Shown here one piece after another: positions 1 through 5,454 of a DNA stretch of 6,512 nt. Every line of letters begins with the position of its first letter. The stretch's first letter is position 1. A model generated the notes under the pieces. It saw only the letters and a list, made by a program, of their open reading frames with translations, was not told the DNA's origin and made no database searches. Made by a program: the position numbers and the translations under genes. Source of the DNA: Candidatus Saccharimonadota bacterium (lineage in GTDB: Bacteria > Patescibacteriota > Saccharimonadia > Saccharimonadales > Saccharimonadaceae); assembly GCA_030527565.1 (NCBI GenBank), contig JAUNAO010000031.1, positions 1 through 6,512 of the forward strand, read 5' to 3'.

Positions 1-867
1 CTGAAAAGTTGGCTCGCGCCGTATGTCGAGGCGAATCCGGAAATGTTGACGATATACAAGGATCGGGTAGCGAATTATCGAATGTCGGCGACAAGTTTGA
101 CCTCGTTTGTTGATATTATTTACGCTGGCCCGCAGGCCTTTTTCGAGCGAGAAATTTTGAAGGCGCCTTTCGAGGCGGAGAATGAGGCCTTGGCGCTTGG
201 GAATTTAGTTCATGCGGTTTTTGAGGCGGTTACAGTTCGGAATATTTCAGACGAAGAAGCGGTCCAGTTATATTTAGAAGAGCTCGAGAAGAAGGCCCTA
301 GATATTAATGCCAAGGAGCGACTACGAGAAAAAGGCGCGGCCGCGATTGCGACTTCCTTAAATCGTTTTGGTACGATTTTAAGGCAGGGCAAGGCTGAAG
401 TAAAATTAGAGCGTGAGGGGATCACGATTGAAGGTGTACCGATTCTAGGGCGGCTTGACCATATTGTAATCGACGAAGAAGCAAAGACAATTGAAATTTA
501 TGATTTTAAGACAAGTAAATATCATGGCGAAAAATGGCAGTCGCATCCAACATTATATAAATATATGTTGCAGCTCGGGTTTTATAAGCTACTTTTAAAT
601 AATTCTCCGACCTATAATGAATATACGGTTACGAAGGGCCATATCCTGTTTGTTTCGCCGGATAATGATGGCGAGGTTTATGATAAAGTTTATGATTTTA
701 GCGAGACGGATGAAAAAGAGTTAATTTCAATTATTCAGGCGATTTATCAGCAAATTATAACTTTAAATTTCAAAGATGATCCGGAAATTTTCGTTAAGGC
801 GGATAAAAATAAAACTCTGAAAGATATCAAGAACTTTATTATGCTTCTGCTTGAGAAAAATAGGTAA
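1..867 (+). CDS. Helicase-nuclease (UvrD/AddB-like), C-terminal RecB-type PD-(D/E)XK nuclease domain, 5' partial
   Basis: The reading frame is open from base 1 with no stop, so this is the last 288 codons of a longer gene; the first ATG at 43 is internal. The visible part matches the C-terminal PD-(D/E)XK domain (PDDEXK_1 type) found on UvrD/PcrA/AddB-like DNA helicases. It opens with the family's entry motif (SATSLTSF, then GPQAFFEREIL). Next come GNLVH with the motif-I His (visible residue 71), GRLDH with a metal-binding Asp (153), YDFKTSK with the catalytic Asp168 and Lys170, and the QLGFY motif (Gln191, Tyr195). AddAB/Cas4-like relatives often have an iron-sulfur cluster whose cysteine sits at the entry motif as CP; here that position is GP and the visible part has no cysteine, so no cluster is expected. 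The inferred role is ATP-driven unwinding plus nucleolytic processing of DNA ends in repair. The helicase part lies outside the window, so which subfamily it belongs to is unknown. Confidence 0.85.
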   Translation: MKSWLAPYVEANPEMLTIYKDRVANYRMSATSLTSFVDIIYAGPQAFFEREILKAPFEAENEALALGNLVHAVFEAVTVRNISDEEAVQLYLEELEKKALDINAKERLREKGAAAIATSLNRFGTILRQGKAEVKLEREGITIEGVPILGRLDHIVIDEEAKTIEIYDFKTSKYHGEKWQSHPTLYKYMLQLGFYKLLLNNSPTYNEYTVTKGHILFVSPDNDGEVYDKVYDFSETDEKELISIIQAIYQQIITLNFKDDPEIFVKADKNKTLKDIKNFIMLLLEKNR

Positions 868-879
868 ATCTAATATAAT
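851..879 (+). promoter_or_regulatory. Sigma-70-type promoter for the zinc-ribbon gene
   Basis: The -35 element TTGAGA (851-856) and -10 element TATAAT (874-879) are separated by exactly 17 bases. The -35 lies inside the last codons of the upstream helicase-nuclease gene. Transcription should begin near base 886, leaving a leader of about 60 bases before the GTG start at 948. This is the only visible promoter in the window with a long leader before a protein gene. Confidence 0.7.
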
Positions 880-882
880 AGT

Positions 883-919
883 TGCTAGATCGATATTTTG
901 ATTTCAAAAATCGATAGCA
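883..919 (+). repeat. Imperfect inverted repeat / leader hairpin upstream of the zinc-ribbon gene
   Basis: The arms pair as GCTA (884-887) with TAGC (915-918), TCGAT (890-894) with ATCGA (910-914), and TTTTG (896-900) with CAAAA (905-909). T883 can also pair with A919. The loop is ATTT (901-904), and GA (888-889) and A (895) bulge out. That gives about 15 pairs. There is no T-run after it, so it is not an ordinary terminator for the upstream gene. It straddles the predicted transcription start of the zinc-ribbon gene, so it could be an operator palindrome or a hairpin near the 5' end of the mRNA; the sequence alone cannot decide. Confidence 0.5.
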
Positions 920-933
920 CATATCCCATAAAA

Positions 934-940
934 GGAGGTG
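934..940 (+). promoter_or_regulatory. Strong Shine-Dalgarno site deciding the GTG start at 948
   Basis: GGAGGTG (934-940), preceded by AAA, is close to a full match to the 16S rRNA anti-Shine-Dalgarno tail. Counting from GGAGG, the spacer is 9 bases to GTG 948 but only 5 to the out-of-frame ATG at 944, and that ATG leads to a stop after 25 codons. This is by far the strongest ribosome-binding site in the window; most neighbours have none. Confidence 0.75.
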
Positions 941-947
941 AGTATGA

Positions 948-1160
948 GTGGCAACTTATGCATGTCCACATTGCGGACACCCTTGTTTGACGCCGAAAGA
1001 TGCGGCAAACCATTGCGCTGACTATTTGCGCATTTCGCAAGGGGTTCAACCGGGCAAATATGAATGCCCTGATTGCAGAGGTAGCGGCCAAAAGGCCGGC
1101 GGATTCTTAAGTCCTAACGAAACATGCCCCCGCTGCGGCGGATCAGGCAGAATCGGTTAA
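948..1160 (+). CDS. Small zinc-ribbon protein with DnaJ-type CxxCxGxG motifs
   Basis: This is a 70-residue protein, not assigned to a named family. It has two parts. Residues 6-23 contain CPHC (C6, C9) with C13, H22 and C23, resembling a small C2H2/CCHC finger. Residues 40-67 contain two repeats, CPDCRGSG (C40, C43) and CPRCGGSG (C60, C63). These follow the CxxCxGxG pattern of the DnaJ cysteine-rich domain and could form one four-cysteine zinc site. There is no J domain, signal peptide or membrane segment, so it is a soluble protein of unknown role; nucleic-acid or protein binding is a guess. The start is GTG, chosen from the ribosome-binding site. It has its own promoter and terminator and so is a one-gene unit. 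GC content, counted by hand, is about 53%. That looks higher than the neighbours, although the Cys/Gly/Pro-rich composition explains part of it. Confidence 0.8.
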   Translation: MATYACPHCGHPCLTPKDAANHCADYLRISQGVQPGKYECPDCRGSGQKAGGFLSPNETCPRCGGSGRIG

Positions 1161-1183
1161 ACAAAGAAGCCACTTTTCACCAC

Positions 1184-1219
1184 GACCGCCCTACAATTTT
1201 CAGGGCGGTCTTATTTTTT
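1184..1219 (+). terminator. Intrinsic terminator of the zinc-ribbon gene
   Basis: A perfect 9-bp GC-rich stem is formed by GACCGCCCT (1184-1192) and AGGGCGGTC (1202-1210). The loop is 9 bases and is followed by TTATTTTTT (1211-1219). It lies 23 bases after the stop codon. Confidence 0.9.
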
Positions 1220-1230
1220 GAAAGATTACC

Positions 1231-1259
1231 TTGCTATTTTTTATTGTCTGTGATATAAT
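1231..1259 (+). promoter_or_regulatory. Promoter of rpmG, extended -10
   Basis: TTGCTA (1231-1236), a 17-base spacer and TATAAT (1254-1259), with TGA directly before the -10 (1251-1253) making it an extended -10. Transcription should begin around 1265-1267, only 4-6 bases before the ATG at 1271, and there is no Shine-Dalgarno sequence. The mRNA is therefore effectively leaderless. Confidence 0.8.
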
Positions 1260-1270
1260 GATATGCAGTT

Positions 1271-1480
1271 ATGGCAAAAAAGAATAATACTAAGCGCAAA
1301 TTGGTTGGTCTCGTCTCTGAGGAATCTGGGGTGCGTGCTTATTATACGAAGAAAAATACGATGAATACTCCTGATAAACTTTCACTCAAGAAGTATGATC
1401 CGGTTCTTCGCAAACACGTCGTCTTCACCGAGACTAAGAAAAATCTCGGTCGAAACGAAGTCAAAGAAAAGAAGCGCTAA
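1271..1480 (+). CDS. rpmG: 50S ribosomal protein bL33, cysteine-free (C-minus) form with C-terminal tail
   Basis: This 69-residue protein is recognisable as bL33 from [27 protein letters not shown] and [10 protein letters not shown]. bL33 is a small structural protein of the large ribosomal subunit. In the zinc-binding form two CxxC pairs hold one zinc ion. Here all four positions are replaced: Ser16, Ser19, Asp43 and Leu46. This is therefore a C-minus form that should not bind zinc. A basic extension of roughly a dozen residues ([13 protein letters not shown]) follows the usual C-terminal end, the family normally being about 50-55 residues. The ATG start is supported by the promoter 12 bases upstream. 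The gene is transcribed alone and ends at its own terminator, convergent with the GH57 gene. In many bacteria C-minus paralogues are zinc-starvation genes under Zur; I see no obvious Zur-like operator here, and whether a second copy exists elsewhere cannot be told. Confidence 0.93.
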   Translation: MAKKNNTKRKLVGLVSEESGVRAYYTKKNTMNTPDKLSLKKYDPVLRKHVVFTETKKNLGRNEVKEKKR

Positions 1481-1485
1481 AGAAT

Positions 1486-1507
1486 TCCCCCTTACGGGGG
1501 ATTTTTT
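1486..1507 (+). terminator. Intrinsic terminator of rpmG, between convergent genes
   Basis: The stem TCCCCC (1486-1491) / GGGGGA (1496-1501) has a TTAC loop, followed by TTTTTT (1502-1507). It starts 6 bases after the rpmG stop. The T-run overlaps the stop codon of the convergent GH57 gene (1506-1508). Read on the minus strand the same hairpin is followed by ATTCTTT, a weaker T-tract, so it may also end the GH57 transcript. Confidence 0.88.
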
Positions 1508-2699
1508 ATTGGTCCAATCTAAATTCGAGATCTCGGAGAACATTCATAAAATACATGAAACTTTCGTAGGGCGAGGCGTAAGCCGAGAAATAAGCATGGA
1601 CGTCGCCATCATTCCAGTATTTTGTACACATTGAATATGGATGATCCGAGGTCGTTAGGCAGCCCCAGCTCGAGATGATTTTTTCGTTTTTCGAGGCGAG
1701 AACTTTTTCGCGAAGATTGTAAAGTTCTTGCATAGCGGCAATTTGCATATCATTCGAAAGCCAAGCAGAAAGGTCACGTTCGGTATCAGCCCAAGTCACG
1801 GTTTCCGGCATCGAGATTTCGTCTTTCGGCTCCATCAGATCGCAAGCTTCGGAAACGGTGACAAACTGGTTTTCGTATTCAGAGAGCCAAGAAGCGATAA
1901 AGCCATCCATAAAGTCAAAAATTCCGGTATCTTTCCATTGATGTTCGCCGAAAGTTTCAAAATCCATGAAAAGATTAATGAGTGGACCGCGAAGACAATC
2001 CATGTTGCACCAATTTTGATATTTCGGAACGGTGAGCGGCCATTCTTCCCAACCGCGATTCGAAAAACGAAAAGCGATATCGTCAGAAAGACGGTAGTTT
2101 TTTGTCAAAAGTTTTAGATTTTCGCAACCAGCTGGGCGGTAGACGTAGTTCGGACTACGCCAACCAAGAATTTTATCCCAACCCTCGGCAAGGATACACT
2201 TATAGCCTTTTTCTTCTGCCCATTTCGCAAGACTATCATTATAAGCAAACTCAGTATTGCGGAAAACTTGCGGTTTTACACCAAAAACTGCTTCGATTTT
2301 CTTCGCATGTTTTTCAACTTGCGCATTAAATTCGTCGAGATTGTAGAAAAACGCGAGTGAATGATAGTAAGTTTCGCCAACAATTTCAACGCGTCCAGTG
2401 TTAAGTAGACGTTTAATTTGTTCGATCAGTTCTGGTGCCCATTTCTCAGCTTGCTCAAGCCAAGTTCCAGTAATTGAAAAGGAAATTTTAAATCCTTTGT
2501 GTTTTTCGAGATTTTTTTCGATCAAATTAAACATTGGTCGGTAACTTTTTTCGGCAACTTTCAGAAAAATGCGTTCGTTAGATTGGCGACCATTCAAATC
2601 ATCGTTAAAATAGTTTTCATCGGCGCCAATATCAAAAAAGGAATACTCGCGGTAGCGAATCGGCTGATGGATGTGTAGATAAAGACAAATCGCGCGCAT
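1506..2699 (-). CDS. Glycoside hydrolase family 57 (alpha-amylase / 4-alpha-glucanotransferase type)
   Basis: This 397-residue protein carries the GH57 conserved regions in order. They are LHIHQP with His11; VGETYYHS with Glu109 and His113; VFRNTEFAY with the nucleophile Glu150; FMDFETFGEHQ with the general acid/base Asp246, Glu248 and His253; and a region-5 segment TWADTERDLSAW with Trp303 and Trp313. GH57 enzymes cleave or transfer alpha-1,4-glucan chains with retention. The short length and layout resemble the amylase-like group rather than the longer branching or 4-alpha-glucanotransferase enzymes, but substrate cannot be read from sequence. There is no signal peptide (the N-terminus goes straight into the first catalytic strand), so the enzyme is cytoplasmic. 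It is the second gene of an operon with the GT4 gene, one base after that gene's stop, which suggests translational coupling. The pair fits synthesis and breakdown of an internal storage glucan or maltodextrin. Confidence 0.9.
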   Translation of the reverse strand: MRAICLYLHIHQPIRYREYSFFDIGADENYFNDDLNGRQSNERIFLKVAEKSYRPMFNLIEKNLEKHKGFKISFSITGTWLEQAEKWAPELIEQIKRLLNTGRVEIVGETYYHSLAFFYNLDEFNAQVEKHAKKIEAVFGVKPQVFRNTEFAYNDSLAKWAEEKGYKCILAEGWDKILGWRSPNYVYRPAGCENLKLLTKNYRLSDDIAFRFSNRGWEEWPLTVPKYQNWCNMDCLRGPLINLFMDFETFGEHQWKDTGIFDFMDGFIASWLSEYENQFVTVSEACDLMEPKDEISMPETVTWADTERDLSAWLSNDMQIAAMQELYNLREKVLASKNEKIISSWGCLTTSDHPYSMCTKYWNDGDVHAYFSAYASPYESFMYFMNVLRDLEFRLDQ

Positions 2700-2700
2700 T

Positions 2701-3921
2701 TTACCTCTTATGTTTAATAGTTTTATTATAAATCTTCACACACTTTTTTGCAACCTGGTTCCAAGAAATTTTATTATATTCTTTCAGAACATTATCGCGA
2801 AGAGATTTTTTCAAAGCTGGATTTTCGGCAACAGCTAGAATCTCGTCAGCAAGTTTTTTCTCATCCCAAAAATTATACTTCAAAGCCGACCAAATAATTT
2901 CGGAGACGCCGGATTGTTCGGTCAGAATTAGAACATCGCCGTGGTGCGCAGCTTCGAGCGCTGTTAGACCGAATGGCTCAGAAATTGAACTCATAACAAA
3001 GATGTCGGAAACCGAATAAATATCACGCAACTTTTTCCCGCGAATAAAGCCAGTGAAAATAACATTTTTTGAAATTCCGAGGCGAGCGGACTCAGCAATC
3101 AGCTCGTCGCGTTCTTCGCCATCACCAGCAAAAACAAACATCAACTTATTGTTCTTCGAAATTGCGCGAGCAGCGGCGCGCATCATAAAATTTAAGCCTT
3201 TCTGGACAGTAAAACGACCGACGGTAGAAACAATTGTCCAGCCGGATTTTTTCAAAGTTTCAAGATAATTGTAAATTTTACTATCATACTTATAAACCGT
3301 GTCACAATATTCGTCGCCAAGAGAATTGTATGCGACGTCGATTTTTGAAAGTGGGATTTTATATTTTTCATGGATGATGCGTTTCGTCGCTTCGGAAACT
3401 GCGAGAATTTTATCGGCAAGCATCAAACCTTCATATTCAATTTCATGAATCAACGGATTTCCAGTTTGCATGCCGGCGCGGTCGAATTCGGTTGCGTGGA
3501 CGTGGGCGATAAGCGGGATACCATAATTCTTTTTTGCCAAAATCCCAGCTTCGTAAGTTAACCAATCATGCGCATGAACAACATCAGGTTTAAAATCCAT
3601 TAGATATTTTTTGATAAACTCGCAGTAAGTTTTTTGAACGTCGCGAATCGAAACGAGCTCGGATTTTTTACTGCTCGGAATGATCTTTTCCTCGATTTTC
3701 ATCGAATCATAAGCCCCGCCGCCATAACGGTAAATCGGATCGAGGTCGAGAGCGGGAATGACTTTCATAAATTCAGTGCCTGGATGCTCGGCTTCGTAGG
3801 GAACAACAAAATCGATATCGACGCCTTCTTTCGCGATTGCCCGTGCCATGCTAAGACAGGCTACGCCAAGACCTCCGCTATTGTGCGGTGGAAGTTCCCA
3901 TCCTAACATAAGTATTTTCAT
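2701..3921 (-). CDS. GT4/GT5-type glycosyltransferase, glycogen-synthase-like (GT-B fold)
   Basis: This 406-residue protein has a complete GT-B architecture. The N-terminal domain (about 1-200) contains WELPPHNSGGLG (8-19), the glycine loop of glycogen-synthase-like enzymes, plus HAHDWLT (116-122) and HATEFDR (142-148). The C-terminal domain contains GRFTVQKG (235-242) with Arg236 and Lys241 positioned for donor phosphate, then FAGDGEE. It also has the E-x7-E signature SEPFGLTALE with Glu315 and Glu323. Such enzymes transfer glucose (or another sugar) from a nucleotide sugar to a glycan with retention; actinobacterial-type GlgA/GlgM proteins look like this. There is no signal or membrane segment. 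The GH57 partner favours an alpha-glucan role over cell-wall or lipid glycosylation, but that is inference. The ATG lies about one base after the predicted transcription start, and no Shine-Dalgarno sequence precedes it, so it is probably leaderless. Confidence 0.88.
   Translation of the reverse strand: MKILMLGWELPPHNSGGLGVACLSMARAIAKEGVDIDFVVPYEAEHPGTEFMKVIPALDLDPIYRYGGGAYDSMKIEEKIIPSSKKSELVSIRDVQKTYCEFIKKYLMDFKPDVVHAHDWLTYEAGILAKKNYGIPLIAHVHATEFDRAGMQTGNPLIHEIEYEGLMLADKILAVSEATKRIIHEKYKIPLSKIDVAYNSLGDEYCDTVYKYDSKIYNYLETLKKSGWTIVSTVGRFTVQKGLNFMMRAAARAISKNNKLMFVFAGDGEERDELIAESARLGISKNVIFTGFIRGKKLRDIYSVSDIFVMSSISEPFGLTALEAAHHGDVLILTEQSGVSEIIWSALKYNFWDEKKLADEILAVAENPALKKSLRDNVLKEYNKISWNQVAKKCVKIYNKTIKHKR
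2704..2709 (-). promoter_or_regulatory. Ribosome-binding site of the GH57 gene, inside the end of the GT4 gene
   Basis: On the minus strand AAGAGG occupies the last two codons of the GT4 gene, followed by TAA, one A and the GH57 ATG. The spacing to the ATG is short (4 bases). Together with the one-base gap it fits termination-reinitiation by the same ribosomes. Confidence 0.5.
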
Positions 3922-3928
3922 CTATATT

Positions 3929-3937
3929 ATTTTATCA
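3929..3937 (-). promoter_or_regulatory. Extended -10 promoter for the GT4-GH57 operon
   Basis: On the minus strand TGA TAAAAT (3937 to 3929) is an extended -10 element. Seven bases follow before the ATG at 3921, so transcription should start at or next to the start codon. No good -35 is found at 17 bases. A second, overlapping candidate, TGC TAAAAT (3949 to 3941), would give a leader of about 12 bases. Confidence 0.6.
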
Positions 3938-3954
3938 CATATTTTAGCATTTTG

Positions 3955-3963
3955 TGGTAAAAT
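3955..3963 (+). promoter_or_regulatory. Extended -10 promoter for tRNA-Trp and the deacetylase gene
   Basis: TGG TAAAAT (3955-3963) is an extended -10 element. Transcription should start near 3970, leaving about 18 bases of 5' leader for RNase P to remove before the tRNA at 3988. A -35 is poorly matched. The element is a near mirror image (8 of 9 bases) of the divergent GT4 promoter. Confidence 0.55.
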
Positions 3964-3987
3964 TAAAGAGTCAATAATTAACATTGT

Positions 3988-4062
3988 AGGGACGTAGTAC
4001 AACGGTTAGTATAGCGGTCTCCAAAACCGTAGATCATGGTTCGATTCCGTGCGTCCCTGCCA
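3988..4062 (+). tRNA. trnW: tRNA-Trp, anticodon CCA, 3' CCA encoded
   Basis: It folds as a full cloverleaf. The 7-bp acceptor is AGGGACG (3988-3994) with CGTCCCT (4052-4058). The D arm is GTAC (3997-4000) with GTAT (4009-4012). The anticodon arm is GCGGT (4014-4018) with ACCGT (4026-4030), around the loop CTCCAAA, giving anticodon CCA at 4021-4023. The T arm (4035-4039 with 4047-4051) has the loop TTCGATT. The discriminator is G (4059), usual for bacterial tRNA-Trp, and the terminal CCA (4060-4062) is genome-encoded. It reads the standard Trp codon UGG; nothing here suggests UGA reading. Confidence 0.97.
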
Positions 4063-4072
4063 TAGAATTACA

Positions 4073-4903
4073 ATGAAGTTTGGACGAATACGAGCTTTGC
4101 CCTTAGTGTTAACCTGCCTAGTTAGCGCACTGGTCGCGATAAATGGCGGGCTTTTTATTGCGAACAGAGTCGAGCTAAGTTCGCAGCAGACGATGTCGAG
4201 CGAGCGTTGTGATATTATCAACTGCGAGGAGTTCGAGCGGAAATTAGTCGAAGCGGAGGAGGCAAGAAAAGCGGCAGCACGAGGGTTTATTTATTTAACA
4301 TTCGATGATGGGCCAGGCGAATTTACGGCGGAACTTTTGGATATTTTGGTCGAAAATAGCATAAAGGCGACATTTTTTGTCACGATGCGTGGAGATGATG
4401 CGTTAATTACGCGAATGTTTAACGAGGGGCACGCGGTTGGCGTGCATACGGCGTCTCATCGCTATGATTTGGTTTACAAAAATGCGGCGGCTTACTGGGC
4501 GGACGCGGGGATGGTTGCGGAAAGAATTACGAGACTGACCGGCGAGACGCCAAACTTATTAAGATTCCCGGGCGGTAGCTCGAATACGGTGAGCCGAAAG
4601 TATGATGATGGCGCGAAAGTGATGAGTATTTTAACGGCGGAAGCGGGGGCGCTTGGATATACTTATTTTGATTGGAATGTCGATTCGAAAGACGCGGGTG
4701 GGGCGCGGACGACGGAGGAAGTTGTCGCAAATGTCACGTCGGCGCTAAATCATGATGGAGATTTTGTGGTTTTACAACACGACATAAAGGATTATTCGGT
4801 GCGGGCGGTTGCGGAGATTATAGAATATGGTTTTAGCAACGGGTATTATTTCGATCGGCTTTCGGTTAATTCTTTCACGGCGCATCATCGCGTCAATAAT
4901 TAA
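4073..4903 (+). CDS. Membrane-anchored polysaccharide deacetylase (NodB / CE4 family)
   Basis: This is a 276-residue protein. Residues 7-33 form an N-terminal hydrophobic signal-anchor (LPLVLTCLVSALVAIN and following). A short charged, helix-prone linker (about 52-70) comes next. The NodB homology domain starts near 72. Its five motifs are present: TFDDGP (76-81) with catalytic base Asp78 and metal ligand Asp79; HTASH (125-129) with metal ligands His125 and His129; RFPGG (164-168); FDWNVD (199-204); and LQHD with His236. The enzyme would remove acetyl groups from N-acetylglucosamine in peptidoglycan or a surface glycan outside the membrane. That often gives lysozyme resistance, relevant if the cell lives on or in a host. 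A longer frame back to GTG 4049 would lie in the tRNA, so ATG 4073 is the start. There is no Shine-Dalgarno sequence. The gene follows the tRNA by 10 bases with no promoter of its own, so it is probably cotranscribed with it. Confidence 0.9.
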   Translation: MKFGRIRALPLVLTCLVSALVAINGGLFIANRVELSSQQTMSSERCDIINCEEFERKLVEAEEARKAAARGFIYLTFDDGPGEFTAELLDILVENSIKATFFVTMRGDDALITRMFNEGHAVGVHTASHRYDLVYKNAAAYWADAGMVAERITRLTGETPNLLRFPGGSSNTVSRKYDDGAKVMSILTAEAGALGYTYFDWNVDSKDAGGARTTEEVVANVTSALNHDGDFVVLQHDIKDYSVRAVAEIIEYGFSNGYYFDRLSVNSFTAHHRVNN

Positions 4904-4905
4904 CT

Positions 4906-4933
4906 TTGTACTTCGGAAAAAGTGTGTTACAAT
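4906..4933 (+). promoter_or_regulatory. Promoter of the P-loop kinase gene, extended -10
   Basis: TTGTAC (4906-4911), a 16-base spacer and TACAAT (4928-4933), with TGT directly before the -10. It begins 3 bases after the deacetylase stop codon. Predicted transcription starts at about 4938-4940, 3-5 bases before ATG 4943, so the message is effectively leaderless. Confidence 0.75.
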
Positions 4934-4942
4934 AGAAGTATT

Positions 4943-5446
4943 ATGGAAGGTAAGAAAACTAAACCGAGAGCCCTCCTTATCTTTGGGGCGCCATGTAGTG
5001 GGAAAACGACTTTTGCCGAGAAATTTGCGAAGAAATTTGACTTGGCTTACTATGACATCGACGCGTTAAAAGCGGAACATCGTTTATCGCGAAAAGTTGT
5101 GTTGTTAATTTTGACGCTGCTTTCACAAACGGGAAAAACTTTGATTATTGAAGGTGGACTTGCGACCGAGAAGGATCGAGTTGAAATTCGGAATATTCTG
5201 CGGGCGGCTGGGTATGAACCGACTTTGATCTGGATTCAGACCGATGCAGCGACGATTCGATTGAGGATGAAACTCCGCCATCGTTCGATTGAAAAAGCGC
5301 GAGATATTTATAATTCTTCGGTTGAGGCGATGGAGGCGCCGACGGATGAGGAGCATCCAGTAATTCTTTCCGGAAAACATACTTTTGAAACACAAGCGAA
5401 GCACGTTTTAGCGGGGCTAGCAAACGATCCAAAGAAGAAAGATTAG
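4943..5446 (+). CDS. P-loop kinase / AAA_33-type nucleotide-binding protein
   Basis: This 167-residue single-domain protein has a Walker A loop GAPCSGKTT (15-23) after a beta strand (ALLIFG). YYDIDAL (36-42) follows, in the place where small kinases bind substrate through Asp. LLSQTGKTLIIEGG (59-72) has a Walker B-like strand ending in Glu70. WIQTDAATIRLRMKLRHR (97-114) is an arginine-rich segment typical of the lid of AAA_33 / adenylate-kinase-like enzymes. It probably phosphorylates a small molecule, sugar or nucleoside using ATP; zeta-toxin-like and tRNA-kinase-like proteins share this fold, and substrate cannot be assigned. The frame extends to GTG 4922, but that codon overlaps the promoter and would precede the mRNA start, so ATG 4943 is chosen. 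The metallohydrolase gene begins 8 bases after its TAG stop, probably in the same operon. Confidence 0.8.
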   Translation: MEGKKTKPRALLIFGAPCSGKTTFAEKFAKKFDLAYYDIDALKAEHRLSRKVVLLILTLLSQTGKTLIIEGGLATEKDRVEIRNILRAAGYEPTLIWIQTDAATIRLRMKLRHRSIEKARDIYNSSVEAMEAPTDEEHPVILSGKHTFETQAKHVLAGLANDPKKKD

Positions 5447-5454
5447 TTTAATTC

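Noticed and set aside
944..1021. ATG at 944 opening a 25-codon frame overlapping the zinc-ribbon start
   Set aside because: It has suboptimal spacing from the ribosome-binding site, ends quickly at TGA and encodes nothing recognisable; the GTG at 948 gives the cysteine-motif protein.
1728..2329. Plus-strand open frames opposite the GH57 gene
   Set aside because: They are antisense to well-conserved GH57 motifs and have no promoter, ribosome site or family signature.
4049..4072. Upstream GTG extension of the deacetylase into the tRNA
   Set aside because: It would begin inside the T arm of the tRNA; the hydrophobic signal-anchor starts naturally after ATG 4073.
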